The notes under the pieces were generated by a model. It did no database searches. It was not told the origin of the DNA and saw nothing but the letters and a program-made list of their open reading frames with translations. A stretch of DNA of 64,000 nucleotides, taken from Narthecium ossifragum (taxonomy: Eukaryota; Streptophyta; Magnoliopsida; Dioscoreales; Nartheciaceae). Positions 35,901 to 49,100 of the stretch are shown here, piece after piece; positions within the stretch are counted from its first letter, which is position 1; every line of letters begins with the position of its first letter. The translations under genes and the position numbers were made by a program. The stretch covers positions 29,072,007-29,136,006 of the forward strand of contig OY986965.1 of assembly GCA_963920575.1 (NCBI GenBank), written 5' to 3'.

Positions 35901-38900
35901 CCGATAGGTTTGTTGTCGATTCATATACATGCCTATCGGTATCCCACTACCGATACATACCTATCAGTAGTCTACTACCGATAGGCATGTATATGAATCG
36001 GTAGCTGAATCGGTAGCTGTGCTACCGATTCATATACATGTGAAATGCACATGCCACGTGGGCATGTGCACAAATCATTTTTCTTTTAACTGTCCAAAGC
36101 AAGAAAGTAACAAGAACAAAAGTTAGCATGTGATTGGAGGCTATCAAGAAGCTTATGAAATTTACACTAAAAAGTTGTCTAGATTCCAACCATGAAAGGT
36201 AACAATGATGCCAAAGTATTAAAGAAAGTCAAGCTAGAAGGAAAAGTGCTGATCACTCGGTAATAGTCGATTATAAACTAAAAGCCTCACATCTCATTCT
36301 CCTTGAGTTGAGAGATGCATTCATCCTTCTGTGACTCTAGCTTACTGCTTATATCCTACAGCCAGACAACAGAAAAAGCAATTGCATTGTTGTCTGTTAG
36401 AGAGCAGAAAGTGGAGGGTTGAAAGTAAAAACTGAAAGCACAATAGGCAACAGAAGAATAGAAAAAAGAGCGTTAACAAGTGGATGAAACATTTGAACAT
36501 GGTTATACTTTATGTCGGATAACCAAATAATTCTTCCATGAATAAAAAGCAATCTTCCACTTGATAATTTCTAAGGGAACTATATACTATTAGAAACAGC
36601 ATCTAGTAGACATTCCCAAAGGGAGTGTTTACCTTGATTGCATCATTAAATTTCGTAGACAAATCCAATCTCATGCTTTGGCCCTCCGTTGCCACTCTCT
36701 GACATTCATCCTGCAGGCATTTGCATCAAAAAAAAAACTTAGCATCTCAGAAGTTTAGTATACAAAATAATTGGCACCAGCATACTGGATATTTAATGTT
36801 CAGAACCCAGTTAAGTGACGGTCACATGAGCAGAAACTTGAAATTGCGTAACATTTGTAATCGCTTGAGAAGACAGGACATGGAAACATATTTTTCATAA
36901 ATTGCTAAACACAAACTCCAATACAAACATTTGTTTCGATGTACAACAAAATATTCCCTGCATGCAAATAGGGCCAAATGCCTTATTCAAACACTTATAC
37001 TACTACTACAGTTGCAAAAGGATCATAGGGGCAAACATCCTTCATGGATTGTGCAGATTTTGGCACCTAATCTTATGCTCGTGAGGTTCATTGGCATATT
37101 GGAAGTAGCCATCCTCCTTAATTGGTGCTGGAATCTAGCCTTCTGATCACTAATGATCTCGAAGAAAGCAACACTGAGGCACAGTCCGATTTCTTGTGTT
37201 CGATACCTTGGCCTCATTGAGTTGGAGCGACAACAAACTTGTGAAAAGAACAAACCTTATCAGAGCCATAAAGTCATCCTCGAATCTGCAATCTCAACAT
37301 TGTTCATGAGGTTTTTAACTTGGGTCTGCACAATCTAAAAGAGTATGCTCACAGTACTTCTACAACCTAGCAAGATTGGCTCAAAAAGGCAACTAGATAT
37401 ATGCTAGGGTGAGCAACATAGACCCCGTAAACCTTTGAAAAACATGAAAGCCATCATGTAGAATGATCAAGTTGGTAAGAAAAAGTCTAATGAATCACAG
37501 CGGGCAGATTCAGTACCTAAGAGGCATTAACAACTTGCAGAAAAGCTAATGCAACATATAATGACGACTACAGAAACTGACATTATTCATGCCATGCGTT
37601 GTCCTTGTCCCTCTTCAGGCTGAGCACTAATCTGATTGATTACTCAGCAAACTACAACTGAGTGTATCAGAAGCCAAAACCATACTAAATGTTAAGAAGT
37701 GTCCACAGAACAAGGATGTCTTTCAGCTTTCCCCCGAGAATTCCACCACAAACAGAATTGAAAATATAAATGAAAATAATTTGAAAGTTCAGAAACACAT
37801 TAATTGAGTACATGAAGTTCAAAAGTGCCAAATAGAAAAGGGGGTTTTGAATCAGAGAAAATACCATGAGGATTTTATTCTGCCGTTGCAGCTCCCTACA
37901 AAGTGACTCCAGCTTCTCCCGAACAACAACAGCTTCATGATGATTAGAAAGCTTTCTCAGCATTAGGATAAGAATTTGAGTGCTTGGATAGACAAAATCA
38001 AATATTTTATATTGGAGTAGCATTTCTGCATGAAAGATCAAGGCCTTCCATCATAACCATCCACGCTTTTTCAACAAAGATGTGTATCCCTGAGCTATAA
38101 GTCAAGAAAACTCTCAAAAAGAAATACACTAGCTTTCACTATTATTAAGTCATAACGGACTGTCCTACCAGTGCAAACTTTCAGAGAAGGATGTTCTCGT
38201 AAGCAAAAGCAAGATTGTGGACTCAACATATATTCAGATTCATTGGAGGTTCAATCCAACACAACTGAGAAACAGATTTTGAGAAAAAATAGGTGGAAAA
38301 GGCTCTAGATGGACATGGAAATAAGGTTTTATACCAGGGACTTGTATTTATAATGTTAGCTAAAGAGGAAAAACAAACGTGCTCCCAACAGAGTATTTAT
38401 AGGAATGACCAAGAGAACATCCAATAGAGCAAGCAAAAAACACAAAAGCCTTGATTCGCTCCCACCTAGCCCCCAGTGCGTTCTTTTATACAAGCACAAG
38501 CAAATAATGTCTAAAGTAATATAGTACTGGCTCATGCGTTACTTGCCTGCATCCCTTTCTGCTATAACCTTTTGATACTTCAATGTGAACTCTAGTAACT
38601 CCTTTTCATTCTTTACACTGCGCTTTACAACCTTTCTTTTTGTCTCAGCGCTTTCCTAAGATATTCATAGGCACAAAAGCAGAAAGCAATATTACTTTCA
38701 TCACTAAAACATAACATGCATAAACATGATCCATTAACATGTTGGATGAGAAAATTAATGACTATAAGCCAGCAAGATTCTGATGGACTTATGACGTGTG
38801 TGATATATGCAATCTGCAGATAAATGCTCAGACAAAGTCAACTCTACCTAAATTAATAGTAAATAAACACAGTGGACTTGAGATGGAAATAAAAGATGAA

Positions 38901-40920
38901 GTAATAAAAAGTCTGCCATACAACAACAACTTAACCACTGGCGCTATATTTTCCAAATGTATATGCGCTTGCATCTTCAAAAAAAAAGCTCAAGAAGTTG
39001 ACAACAAACTTTTACATTGAAATTTAAGGGCATAGGAACTAAATCCTTCCTGCACTGAATAATCTTCTCTGAATCGTATAAAATTTTGTTTCAATCAGCA
39101 GCATTATGCCAAGAATAATAAGTCGCACTTGGAGTATTCATACACAATTAGTTCTTAGAAAATAATTTTTTAGAAATGCAAATGAAATCTAGCATAACAT
39201 GTTAAGAAGAGAAATGGTCATTTCTAATCTGCTAAATGTTCCATTAAAAGTTGCCTAACTTATGAGTCTGAACAGCAAACTGAAATAATTTTATGTGGTC
39301 GTATGCTAAGAACTTTGGATAATCAAGTATAGCTCAAAAACATAATAGATATCTTAGCCACCGCCACAGTAACACGATTGACAGCACAAGGATTGACACA
39401 AAGTGCGTCATCAGAAGTGGTAGTGTAGTAGGTGTTAAGCAAACTTTTCATGGAAAAATCAGTGAAAACATGCCATCATATCTGTTTGAAGACTAATTCA
39501 GCTAGAAGAAAATGCTAGTGCAGTAAACATAAAATTGCAGAGACTTGTTGGCCTTAGTCTCAGAGTATCACACAAATTGTATACATGATTACGAATCAAA
39601 TCCGAAACATTTGACTTGCCTATAGCAGATCACGAATCCAAGATCAACGCGTTCACCCTAAATAGCTCGTCATTTAATTTGATATTGGTTTGAGATCAAC
39701 TTGAATCAAGAAAAGAGCATTAGAGCCATACAATATTACTTACTTGCTTTCGATTTTTCAAACATTCACTTTGTTCAGCAGCAGATCCTTCCTTCAGATT
39801 GGTGGAAACTTTTAAATCCAAGCATCCCTCAACATCTGCAAAGGCATCAAAGGCATTGTGGGAGAGAGGAAAAAAGAAGAAAAAAGAAGAAAAAAGGAAA
39901 CAAACAAACGTTAATGTTCAGAGCATGGCTCAAGGTTTAATGCTGATAACTGAAGTACTAGCAGAACCCAACATCTCTACAAATAGTTAGAAAGAATAAT
40001 CTATCACCAACATGTTCAACATTCCCATTCTTACTCCTCAAAATCCCAAAGCCTACACGTTCTCCCCAAATCCGTTGTTTTAAAAGCTAAGGAAGAACTG
40101 TAAGAAATTTTGTGATAGCATACTACCAAGAAAGTTCCCTTCGTTCAATAAGGCCACAGAAATGATAATGTAGCCACATCGTTTAATTCAAGAATTTGAT
40201 TTTGTTGATGTCCGAATGCCAGACCTCACCATAACGTGCATTGTCTATGTACATTAGCATGTATGACAAGCAGGGTTGGAGGAGTAGTCCTTACTCCTTA
40301 CAAGACATTAGTTCGCATGTCTATCAAATGCTGATAAACCTGTCTTCTCAACGGGATGAAGAATACCACAAATCCAATTGTAAAGAGAACGGATTAAAAC
40401 TTCACATCGGTTATGAAGCCATTTAAAAATAACTTTCAAACCGAACCCAACTCTAGGAGATCACATAGACAACTCTCGTCCGTCTCTTTCTTCTATACAA
40501 CCGAGAAAGAACCCCTTCACATAAGAAACTGACACCAAATCAAGAAAATCAACGTAGCGTTACGCATTATACCAGAAGCGCTAAAAGGCACGATTTCTTT
40601 TAAAAAGAAGGAAAAGATATCCTAAAATGGGAAACTCTTTGACCTCGCTCATGACTCTGCCGACGCAAGGCATCGTCTTCTAGGGTTGCATCAACATCCT
40701 TCGGTGCCTCGCATGGGGCTTCGGCCTGCGATGGATCGGAGACTCCTGCCCGCGCCTCCACATCGCTGCCGTCGCCGGGGCAATCAAGATCGAGCAATGA
40801 AACCTTATAGTCAGAGTCATTGGTGCCCTGCGCCGCCTCCTCGGTATCACCAGAGCTCTCGACGAATCCGTCGGGCAGGGAGTCGGCTTCGGGAAGCCAG
40901 GTCGCCGGCGAGCTCTCCAT
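32902..40920 (-). CDS. Taxilin-family coiled-coil protein
   Basis: Eleven exons join into one 421-residue frame: 40644-40920, 39744-39835, 38547-38655, 37865-37932, 36633-36710, 36291-36355, 34897-34963, 34546-34728, 34023-34079, 33775-33870 and 32902-33075. The acidic N-terminus begins MESSPATWLPEADSLPDGF. The taxilin core follows: REKLESLCRELQRQNKILM at about 165-182, QKTLELQLADLKLQQKEEKS, VSQLLATEKNLRTQLVADGE and SNEVFETFKQEMEKMGKLIK. Residues ~130-395 are almost continuous coiled coil. Animal taxilins bind syntaxins in vesicle traffic; a trafficking role here is inferred. Intron 3 uses a GC donor (GATGCAG/GCAAGT), required to keep the frame. Introns hold a TIR element (35771-36076) and a 61-bp duplication near 34151. 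Confidence 0.93.
34151..34251. repeat. 61-bp-period direct duplication in a taxilin intron
   Basis: ATACTTTAAGCTGAGATTGA followed by TACATGATCTATTTTTATA occurs at 34151 and again at 34212. A nearly exact copy implies a recent local duplication. Confidence 0.8.
35771..36076. mobile_element. MITE-like inverted-repeat element in a taxilin intron
   Basis: Imperfect inverted ends start GATTGGTGCACACGTC and close with GCATGTGCACAAATC. The interior is a dense set of palindromic units around CTACCGATAG and AATCGGTAGC with TATACATGCCTATCGGTA. No target duplication was found. Related units lie upstream of the same gene at 41150-41500. Confidence 0.65.
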
Positions 40921-41149
40921 ATCGCGGGCCAGTTGGGGCCCTTGGGGGAGGTCGGCTTGGTATTTATGAGGAGGTGAGGAGAGTTATATACATCGTTTCA
41001 GTGGCTCGACCCGGGCGACGTCGGATGTCGTCGGATCGGTCCTTGACCCAAACCGTTGTATTACAATGGCGTGTATAATTTTATATCCCGTACAAACGAC
41101 CAATTTAAATTTTCACGTATCTTATTTTAGAATAAAGTTTTGTGTACAT

Positions 41150-41500
41150 AGATTCACTGCACATATCACGAATCGGTAGATCACTACCGATGAATTAGAT
41201 TAATGAATCGGTAGTGAACTACCGATTGAATTGTACTTATAGTGAACTACCAATTAGTTGGTATATTCCATCGATATCTCACTACCAATGAACTAGATGA
41301 ATAATTCAGTCGGTAGTGAGTTACCGATTCATTGATCCAGTCCATCAGGTTAAGTGCAAATCGGTATCCCGTGGACATGTACATAAATCAACGTTGAAAA
41401 AAGATTTTGTGTACATTGACATGTGGCATGTGTAATGCACATATCACCTATCGGTAGTCCACTACCGATTCTATCATTTAATATATCAGTAGTGAGACAT
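41150..41500. repeat. Second cluster of ATCGGTAG palindromic units
   Basis: Repeated AATCGGTAG/CTACCGAT units plus GCACATATCAC at ~41158 and ~41437 indicate one or two degraded relatives of the intronic element at 35771-36076. It sits 5' of the taxilin gene, within likely promoter distance. Confidence 0.6.
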
Positions 41501-41807
41501 AGATGAATTAAATCAACGGGAAATTGGTGTTTAGTCTCTTTTGGAGACTTTATTTGCTGTATAGTCTCCTTGAAAGATTTTAAACCATTTAGTCCCTTTT
41601 TGGACAGCTGTACTTTTTTTATCTCTAAAATACCCTTTATGTATTTTTTAAATGAGAGATGGATGAATAGTTTTGAATTAGGTGGTTGGCATTAAATGGA
41701 GTGGTTGGAAATATATACAGCTATTCCCAATACATGGAAGGCATGCATGCATCCACTTTATGGCTGAATGCATGCATTAATGGGGGCATTAATAGTAAAA
41801 TTGGGGG

Positions 41808-42005
41808 AGTAACTACCAATTTATATGGGAAGTAACTACCAGTTAACTGTGAAGTATCTACCAGTTTAATTGGCAAGTAAATACCAGTTTGAATGGGAAG
41901 TAACTACCAGTTGAAGTGTGAAGTAATTATAGTTTTTTTGTAAAGTAATTACCGCTTAAACTGGGAAGTAACTACCAGTTAAATGGGGGAAGTAACTACC
42001 AGTTA
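41808..42005 (+). repeat. Tandem 22-23-bp repeat running into the assembly gap
   Basis: About eight imperfect units containing GTAACTACCAGTT, each followed by an AT-rich spacer ending GGGAA, run up to the Ns. The array is cut by the gap, so its true length is unknown. Confidence 0.85.
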
Positions 42006-42205
42006 NNNNNNNNNNNNNNNNNNNNNNNNNNNNNNNNNNNNNNNNNNNNNNNNNNNNNNNNNNNNNNNNNNNNNNNNNNNNNNNNNNNNNNNNNNNNNNN
42101 NNNNNNNNNNNNNNNNNNNNNNNNNNNNNNNNNNNNNNNNNNNNNNNNNNNNNNNNNNNNNNNNNNNNNNNNNNNNNNNNNNNNNNNNNNNNNNNNNNNN
42201 NNNNN
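42006..42205. other. Assembly gap of 200 N
   Basis: Exactly 200 undetermined bases. The round number suggests a fixed-size placeholder rather than a measured gap. The left side is a tandem repeat, the probable cause. Confidence 0.98.
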
Positions 42206-43150
42206 CAACGATTGTGTCGATGCCGGTGATTCGAGCTGATTCGTCTTCAGATGGGGTCACAGGTGGGGCAGCAGTGGGTGTGGTTGGCCTTACTAAGAAG
42301 GGTGACTGTTGTTGGGGGCCAGGGGGGAGAGTTGGTGACTTCTAACTCTGTTTTTGAAACGTAACTCTGTTTTAGAATCAAAGCTGTTGGCACGCAGTTT
42401 TGTATGCATTGGAGTGGTCTAAGGAGATGGGCCAAAGTAATGTGGACCATGTGGTACTGCTATTAAGTTGATGAATGACAAGGTTGTGGAGAGGCTAGAA
42501 GCTTGCAAAGAAAACAGGCCTAGCCAGCAGCAATACTTGGACATGTAGTCTAGCATCTTTGACAGAATCACCACAAACCATGCAACAATAGTGATTCCCA
42601 TGGATGATAAGTTATCAAGTCACGGTCTCCAATGGTCATCTAATGAAAGAAAAAACAAGAAAAAAAATTCACGGTTTCCAATCAAACGTGAGCTTTAGCA
42701 CTGGCTTCCTCATAGCTAAACTTCTATTTCATCGTCCTAGGACGTCTTCAGTTCTTCCTCTCTTTTTCCCACTAGAGTTATTGACATAACCCAAACCTTA
42801 CTCATGCTGCATGCAATAATCGATCAAGACTATCAACATGAACCGAACTACTTATTTTACTGGCCATCCGACCCGCGTAACCCCCTTACATCGTGTCGAG
42901 GCGTAGAATCGAGTCGGTTCAACATGCTTAGCCCAGTTCTAAACGTATCAGAAGTCTAGTATAGTGTGACTTGGGAGGGCACAAAGGTGTATCTACGTAA
43001 CTCAATGAATAATGCTGCCGTCAGTTGACCAGGTCTCAGCCAGGCATTAAAACATGCATTGAACACCCGAACTCGAGTTTCACTAGTTCAAAGTAGCTTA
43101 AAAATCTCAAGATACAACATGAAAGAGTGACACACACCAAAGTACCAGCT
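42206..43150. other. Intergenic, no gene recognised
   Basis: Only short unconvincing frames are seen. The part next to 43150 probably holds the monooxygenase 3' UTR. Confidence 0.45.
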
Positions 43151-43153
43151 GAA

Positions 43154-44921
43154 TTATTGCGTCAATTTGTCCCCCATGGGAGGCAAATCCCCACAATCAT
43201 AGCCGGCGACATCAAATAACTTACGGAAAATAACTCGAAAAAGGACTTCAGCCTTGATCAAGTTGAGCACCCACCACAGAAACCCGGACCCGCCCTGCCG
43301 TAAAAACCCGGTCAAATAGGCCCCCGTGATCATGCCCGCCGCCCGCCACCGCCTCTCGCTCACGTACCGCTCGACGCCCTCCGCGGGCTGCGCGGCGCGC
43401 GCGAGGCACCGCGCGAGCACCACCGCGTCCTCGAGCGCGGTGCAGCCCCCCTGCCCCAGGTCGGGAGTCATCGGGTGGAAGGCGTCCCCCGCCACCGCCA
43501 CGGCCCCCGCGTGGGTCCTGCCGACGACGAGGTCCCACGGGCGCCGCAGCATCAGAGGCGCCCAAGACAACGTTGACAGGTCGGTGTGGCGCACCACTTC
43601 GAGGTAGTCCTCCGGGAAGCCCTTGGCGAGGCTCATCAGTACTTCCCTCTGTATGAGCTCCGGGTTCCTTGCCATCTCCATCTCTGGCAAACCAAGAGTA
43701 CTGGAATGAGACTCTCATTCCATTATGAGACGACCAACTAGTTCAAATTAATACCATATAGGCTTAGGAAAAATACGAACCGTTTGTAGTGGAGGGCTTG
43801 GAGATGGACCAATAGGACTCTTGGTCGTTGAGTGGCAAAATACCGGCCCTTTTGCCCTTGCCATGAAGCTGGCGGAATTGGTTTTTTAAGCCATGGCCTC
43901 CCGGAAACACTGATAGCCCTCGAACAGCTGATCTACCGGAATCGATGGGAGCCGAGAGTCCCAGCCACTGCGCCACCACTGAGTGCACCCCGTCGCACCC
44001 GATCAATACCTGCAAACACCAAGAAACTCATCAAACTAAAGTACTCATAAGGCTTCCTGAGTGATAAGAGTATAAATTACTCATTGTTAGAACCTTTGTT
44101 CTTATCACTGCTCCGTTCTCTAAATGCAAGTTCGTGACAACCGAAGAGTCTTCCAGGGTTTCACTCTTGATGGAAGCAAGCTGGGAGGAAAACCTTATGG
44201 TGGCAGGTGGTAGTTCCTCCGCAAGCGCCTCTAGCAGCGCCTTCCGGTGCACGCCCCTTGCACCACTATGAGTTCAGATGCAGGCAGCCAGTGTTAGATT
44301 AAATTGCCAGAAAGCAAAAACTCAAAAGCACGTACAAGATGTCAATTTCTGATGCAGTAATATTTCAGATGTAGCCAATTAATTAGTTGATCTTCTAGCA
44401 TTCAAGAAAGCAAACTACAAGCAATGAGTAGCACACTGGAAACGTTTCACAAAGATGCTACCTGTCCGAGTTCCCAGGCATAGGGAATTCTTGAGTTGCT
44501 CCAGTATCGATGTTATAGGCACAGAATCTGTGATCCAAGTAAAGAATACCATAGTGATGAAATTGAAAACAAATTATGTGCACAAATTATGGTAGAATAA
44601 TTAACCAGCTGGGTAGGATTGACTAGAGATTTATGTTCAAGTTTTGGGGCTATAATTTTTAGTGGGGTAGGAAAATTAAAAGCATACGTACGATTGGAGA
44701 GGTTGGTAAAACGGGATGAGCTTGCCAGCGACGCCAAGAGCATGGAGGGCGCGCCAGGCGTTCGGGAAGAGGCCGAGAGCGGCGCCAGTGGCCCGCAGAC
44801 AGTGGGACTTCTCGAGCACCAGGCTCCGCACTCCTATTCTCTTCAGGGCAACCGCCACCGCCAGTCCTGCGATCCCTGCCCCTACGATCACCACCTCTTC
44901 CTCCGAATACTCTCCTGCCAT
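43154..44921 (-). CDS. FAD-dependent monooxygenase (plant MO1/MO2, CTF2-like group)
   Basis: Five exons, 44692-44921, 44462-44527, 44094-44265, 43781-44009 and 43154-43683, give one 408-residue frame with consistent phases. Motifs are in the expected order. The Rossmann GxGxxG is in VVIVGAGIAGL (residues 10-20). RKALLEALAEELP leads into the substrate-domain strand IRFSSQL. The DG motif is CDGVHSVVAQWLG (161-173). The second FAD motif is GDAFHPMTPDLGQGG (297-311). The family resembles salicylate hydroxylase and zeaxanthin epoxidase-type flavoproteins; the substrate cannot be assigned. The ATG at 44921 gives MAGEYSEEEVV and fits homologues better than one 75 bp upstream. The last exon is strikingly GC-rich compared with its introns. 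No transit peptide is apparent. Confidence 0.93.
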
Positions 44922-45007
44922 CCTCTCTCTCTCTACCAGACTACCAATTTGTCGTCTACCATCTCTCCAATAAACTCGATATATACACTTGTCCAAATGA
45001 ATCTTTG

Positions 45008-45404
45008 GCCCTGTTTGGTTGGGAATAAGGTTTCGGATTAAGCCTTCTTTATCCCTGCATTACAACCAAACACCATCTAATCCTCACTTTTATCCTTATT
45101 TTTATCCTCATTCCTATTCTCATTTTATCCCTACTTTTCAACCAATCATTACTACATTTTCTCTTCTTTTCAACCAATCACATCAACTTTATCCCTACTT
45201 TTTCACTTTTCAACCAATCATTATCTCATTATCCCTACTTTTCAACCAATCACATCAACTTTATCCATACTTTTTCAATCAAATATTACTAATTTATCAC
45301 TACTTTTCAACAAAATACCATACATATCCCACTATTTATCCCAGGATACCAATCCTCATTCCCTCTAATCCCGGGATAGCCTATCCCCCAACCAAACGAG
45401 GCCT
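45008..45404. mobile_element. Tourist-like MITE
   Basis: Inverted ends GGCCCTGTTTGGTT and AACCAAACGAGGCC flank an AT-rich interior. Repeated CTACTTTTCAACCAATCA units fill the interior. The ends match the PIF/Harbinger Tourist consensus, though no clear 3-bp target duplication is seen. It lies about 90 bp upstream of the monooxygenase start codon. Confidence 0.7.
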
Positions 45405-45524
45405 AAAAGTCAACATATTCTATTATGCCGTGTTTGATCGTCAATCTCGATGTTTTATCTCTTTTTTGATTAGTTAAGCCCGAGGGCTGCGAACAAAAAG
45501 AAAAGAAAAAAGATATAAAGATAC

Positions 45525-45960
45525 AAAAGATTAGAAGGTTTCAGAGGTCACCCCCAAACTCCAAGCTGAAGCAGCAATCCCATGAGCAGCCAGATTAAGG
45601 TCTCGAGGGATATGAACAAAAAGTACCGTCCGAAAAGAGGAGGAAATCCGCCAGATAGATAAGAGGAGAACTCAACTCTTGCGGCTAAATAAACCGACCA
45701 GAAACAAAACCCACAGCCAAAATTGAATCTAACTCGATCACTAGATTTGTAATACCTCTATTACTAGCTTCCGCCAAGCCCCCTTGAATAGCCCATAATT
45801 CCGCCTCCACCACTGATCTCGCCGGACGTCGCCCTCGCCACGCCCATAGAACATCCACACTGTGGGGTGGAAAGCACCCAACGCCCAAAGCTGCCTCCCC
45901 CAAACGGAATGAGGCATCCGTACGTACCACATGGGCAAGATCTCGATGTTTTATCTCATC
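45525..45960 (-). pseudogene. Retrotransposon RNase H domain remnant
   Basis: On the minus strand an RNase H fold is readable: VVRTDASFRLGEAALGVGCF (first Asp), then VVEAELWAIQGGLAEA (Glu), then NLVIELDS (second Asp). After a stop, FVHIPRDLNLAAHGIAAS is the typical C-terminal helix. The stop codon between the parts and the lack of reverse transcriptase nearby make it a dead fragment. The sequence type (RVT_3-like) is usual for plant LINE-type elements. Confidence 0.75.
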
Positions 45961-46167
45961 TTGGTATTTGGCAAAAAGAATCAACGTGCTCCAAGTCACC
46001 GCTGGTTCGTGGCTAGCAAGGCCCCTCGGGCGAGGTCGGACCAATAACCAAGACCCAGCAATTAGTTTGAGTTGGCTAGCGTTTCGGGTAAGATTATATT
46101 GTTGGGACATGATGTCACGAAAGACGGAAATTATTAAAATATTATTGTTGGCATCTATAATTAGAGC

Positions 46168-49100
46168 TGTCGCGCCCCTACCCGCGAAAGCCCAACCGGG
46201 CCGGGCGACGCGAACCGGAACCTACAAAACGCGAAAAACAAAGCTGGCGAGGGTTCCCTCTAACCTATTGGTCTCCCTAACAGTTCACCAAAAACACCCT
46301 CAATTAAAACAACATTAAATAACACAATCTCGAACCACAGATTTAAAACTCAAGTGAATTTAATATACATATCCTCGGAGAGGGGAAGATTCAAATACAA
46401 CATCATTCCCGTAGGAGACTATTTAACATAAGGTAAAAGCAGTAAATATCGCCACCTCTCAAAGTCCACCAGGCGCCGCCGCACCGCCGACCAACTGCCC
46501 GGTAGGGGCCACAGAAGAAGAACTGACGCCTGCACCTGCAAAACGCAACCCGGGTAGGTGTGAGCACTAAGCTCAGTAGGGATCTAGACTACGACACACA
46601 GAAGGAAGAGGGAAACACAACAGTGTCGCCCTCAAGTAGAACCTGAGTGTATACAAGGGTCCCATAACCCCACCGGGTGTCCCTGAGGCCCCGATCATGA
46701 TCTTCCAGCCGGGCTGGTCACATGTCGGGTCACACTCAGTAGCAAGAAACAACACTGCTGACTCTCAACAGGACACAGAACACTTGTCGCGCCCCCGCCC
46801 AGAAAACCCATCCCGGACCGGGACACGAGGGGGAAATCTACATCTACTGACAACCAACAGCGGAGACAGTTAAAACTAACACACAGCTGGCGGAACAGCT
46901 GACAACAGGAACAAGGCGGAAGCAAACTTAACAACATCTATTAGCATCTATTACAAAACAGATATAATAGAGTTAAACAAGAGTTATAATACAGTAGGTT
47001 TACAATGGATCAACAACAGTCCCCAAAAAGCTACAACACCCACCGGGGTCTCCGCAAAGGCACAAACAAAACCCTCCTGACCCTCAGACATGGCCAGGAG
47101 CCGGCGCGCTGCCACGAGACGACCGAGGGGGAAGCACCGGAGAGGAGCTGAGACCCGCACCTGCAAACAACACAGTCCAGGTAGGAATGAGCAACAGCTA
47201 AGCAGGGTCCTACTCTACCACTCTCGCTAAGAAGGTAAACCCAAACGAACCAACTCTGTGCCAAGTACTGAGGCTTGCCAAGGATCCCATAAATCCAGTC
47301 AATAACCCGAAGGACTCATGTCCCAAGTACGCCCCTCCGACAACCACTGCTCAGGGGTGGACAACTCCGATAATCCCTATCACAGGGTGGACATGGCGCT
47401 ACTGGTAGGACACCCTTCTCCAAGCGGGATCTCCACACTTGGCGGAACGACCGTGGTTAAGACTACCATCTCTCAGTACTCCAAGCAGCAAAGTCAACAC
47501 GACCCCTAACTCCCGACCAAAGACTAAGTCTAGCCAGGGAATCCATCGATCCCATCGATGTTCTTCCCCCCCAGGGTTCATGTCCAACGTATGTCCCTCC
47601 GATAACCACTGCTCAAGGACTAAGCTACCTCCGACTGTCCCTGACACGGGTTGGGCCAGACGATACATGTAGGACACCCTTGCCCGTTCTGGACACCAGC
47701 ACGGGGACACAGGTCGGGTAACGGCATCCACCACTTAGCCTTTGATCACCGAAGTCCACGGGTCAACCCCACCCAGTCTAACCTAGCATGTCTAATGCAC
47801 AGGAAACAGGGCATGATAAAATAATAAGCAGTAACAGGCAACACAACAAGGGCACACCTTCGGCCCATTTAGTCTAAGCACTCCCGAGGATCATGACTTC
47901 CTCGGTTCACCACAAAACGGTAAAGGGCATACCGTCAGCCCATTTATTCTACACATCCCGAGAGGCATCACCCTCTCGGTTCCACCACAAAGCGATAAGC
48001 ATTCAAGCATAATGAGTAACATGATAAGCCCCAGGGGCAGAACCGTCAAACCACTTACATGCGAAGCCCCGCGGGCAAGACAGCATTTAATACGAATAAA
48101 AATCCTCCCTGCATCGAAGGAGATCGATCTCATGTAGCAATGAGATCGATCTGCCTCAAGGCGATAGGTACCAGTCCTGGTCACCCCAACGGGATCGATC
48201 TCCACCCATATGGAGATCGATCTCGTAGGTGACGTAGGACGCACTGACGCCAGCCGCCAAGAGATCGATCTCCCTCCCAGGGAGATCGCTCTCGCTCGGG
48301 CGGGCTGGGCCACCCCGACCGAGATCGATCTCATCCCATGAGATCGATCCGGATTGGGTTCACCGGCGGCCGGACGGAGAGGAATATCGTCGGAATCCGC
48401 AACCAAACCTCACCAAACTAGGTGGGCTGGTAGATCAAAGCACCACGAAGCTTCTCAAGGCTTCAAAACCGGAAAACATCAACTACACAAAGAGATCTAT
48501 CAGAATCAAAACTGGATTTCAAACCTTTAAAACAGCCGGAGTCTTTGAGTAAGAACCCTACCTCCACAAAGCTGCTTCGATCCACGAAGCCTAGCCTAGG
48601 ATCTTCCTCACGCCGTCACGGTTCCAACGAGCCTTCAAGCTCCGAGAACGGTGGCCGGAGGAGGGAGAACGGAGGAGGAAAGGGGCTGCCGGAACAGGGG
48701 AGGAAAAACAGAGCTGGGAGGAAGAAGAAGAAAGAAGAGAAAGAAAGGAAGGAGGAGGGGAAGGGGATAAGGCCGGGGAAAGCCGGCGAAGGCGGGGGAA
48801 AGGCGAAGGAGGGGAGAAAAAGTCTCCCCTCCCCTGACAGGGGAAACGACGGCCATCGCCGTGGCCATCCTTCGAACGCCACCGCCAACGACTTCCAGGC
48901 ACAGAGAGATCGATCTGCATGCCATGCCAGATCGATCTGGATAGCAAGGCCAGATCGATCTCACCACCAAATGAGATCGATCTCCCTTACCCAGAAAGGC
49001 AACCTTGGGCTGAGACTCAAGCCCAAGCCCAGATCTTCCGGTCCCGGGTCCACCTAACCTTTCTAAACAAACACAAGCATCAAACAAGGTCTGTGTGTGC

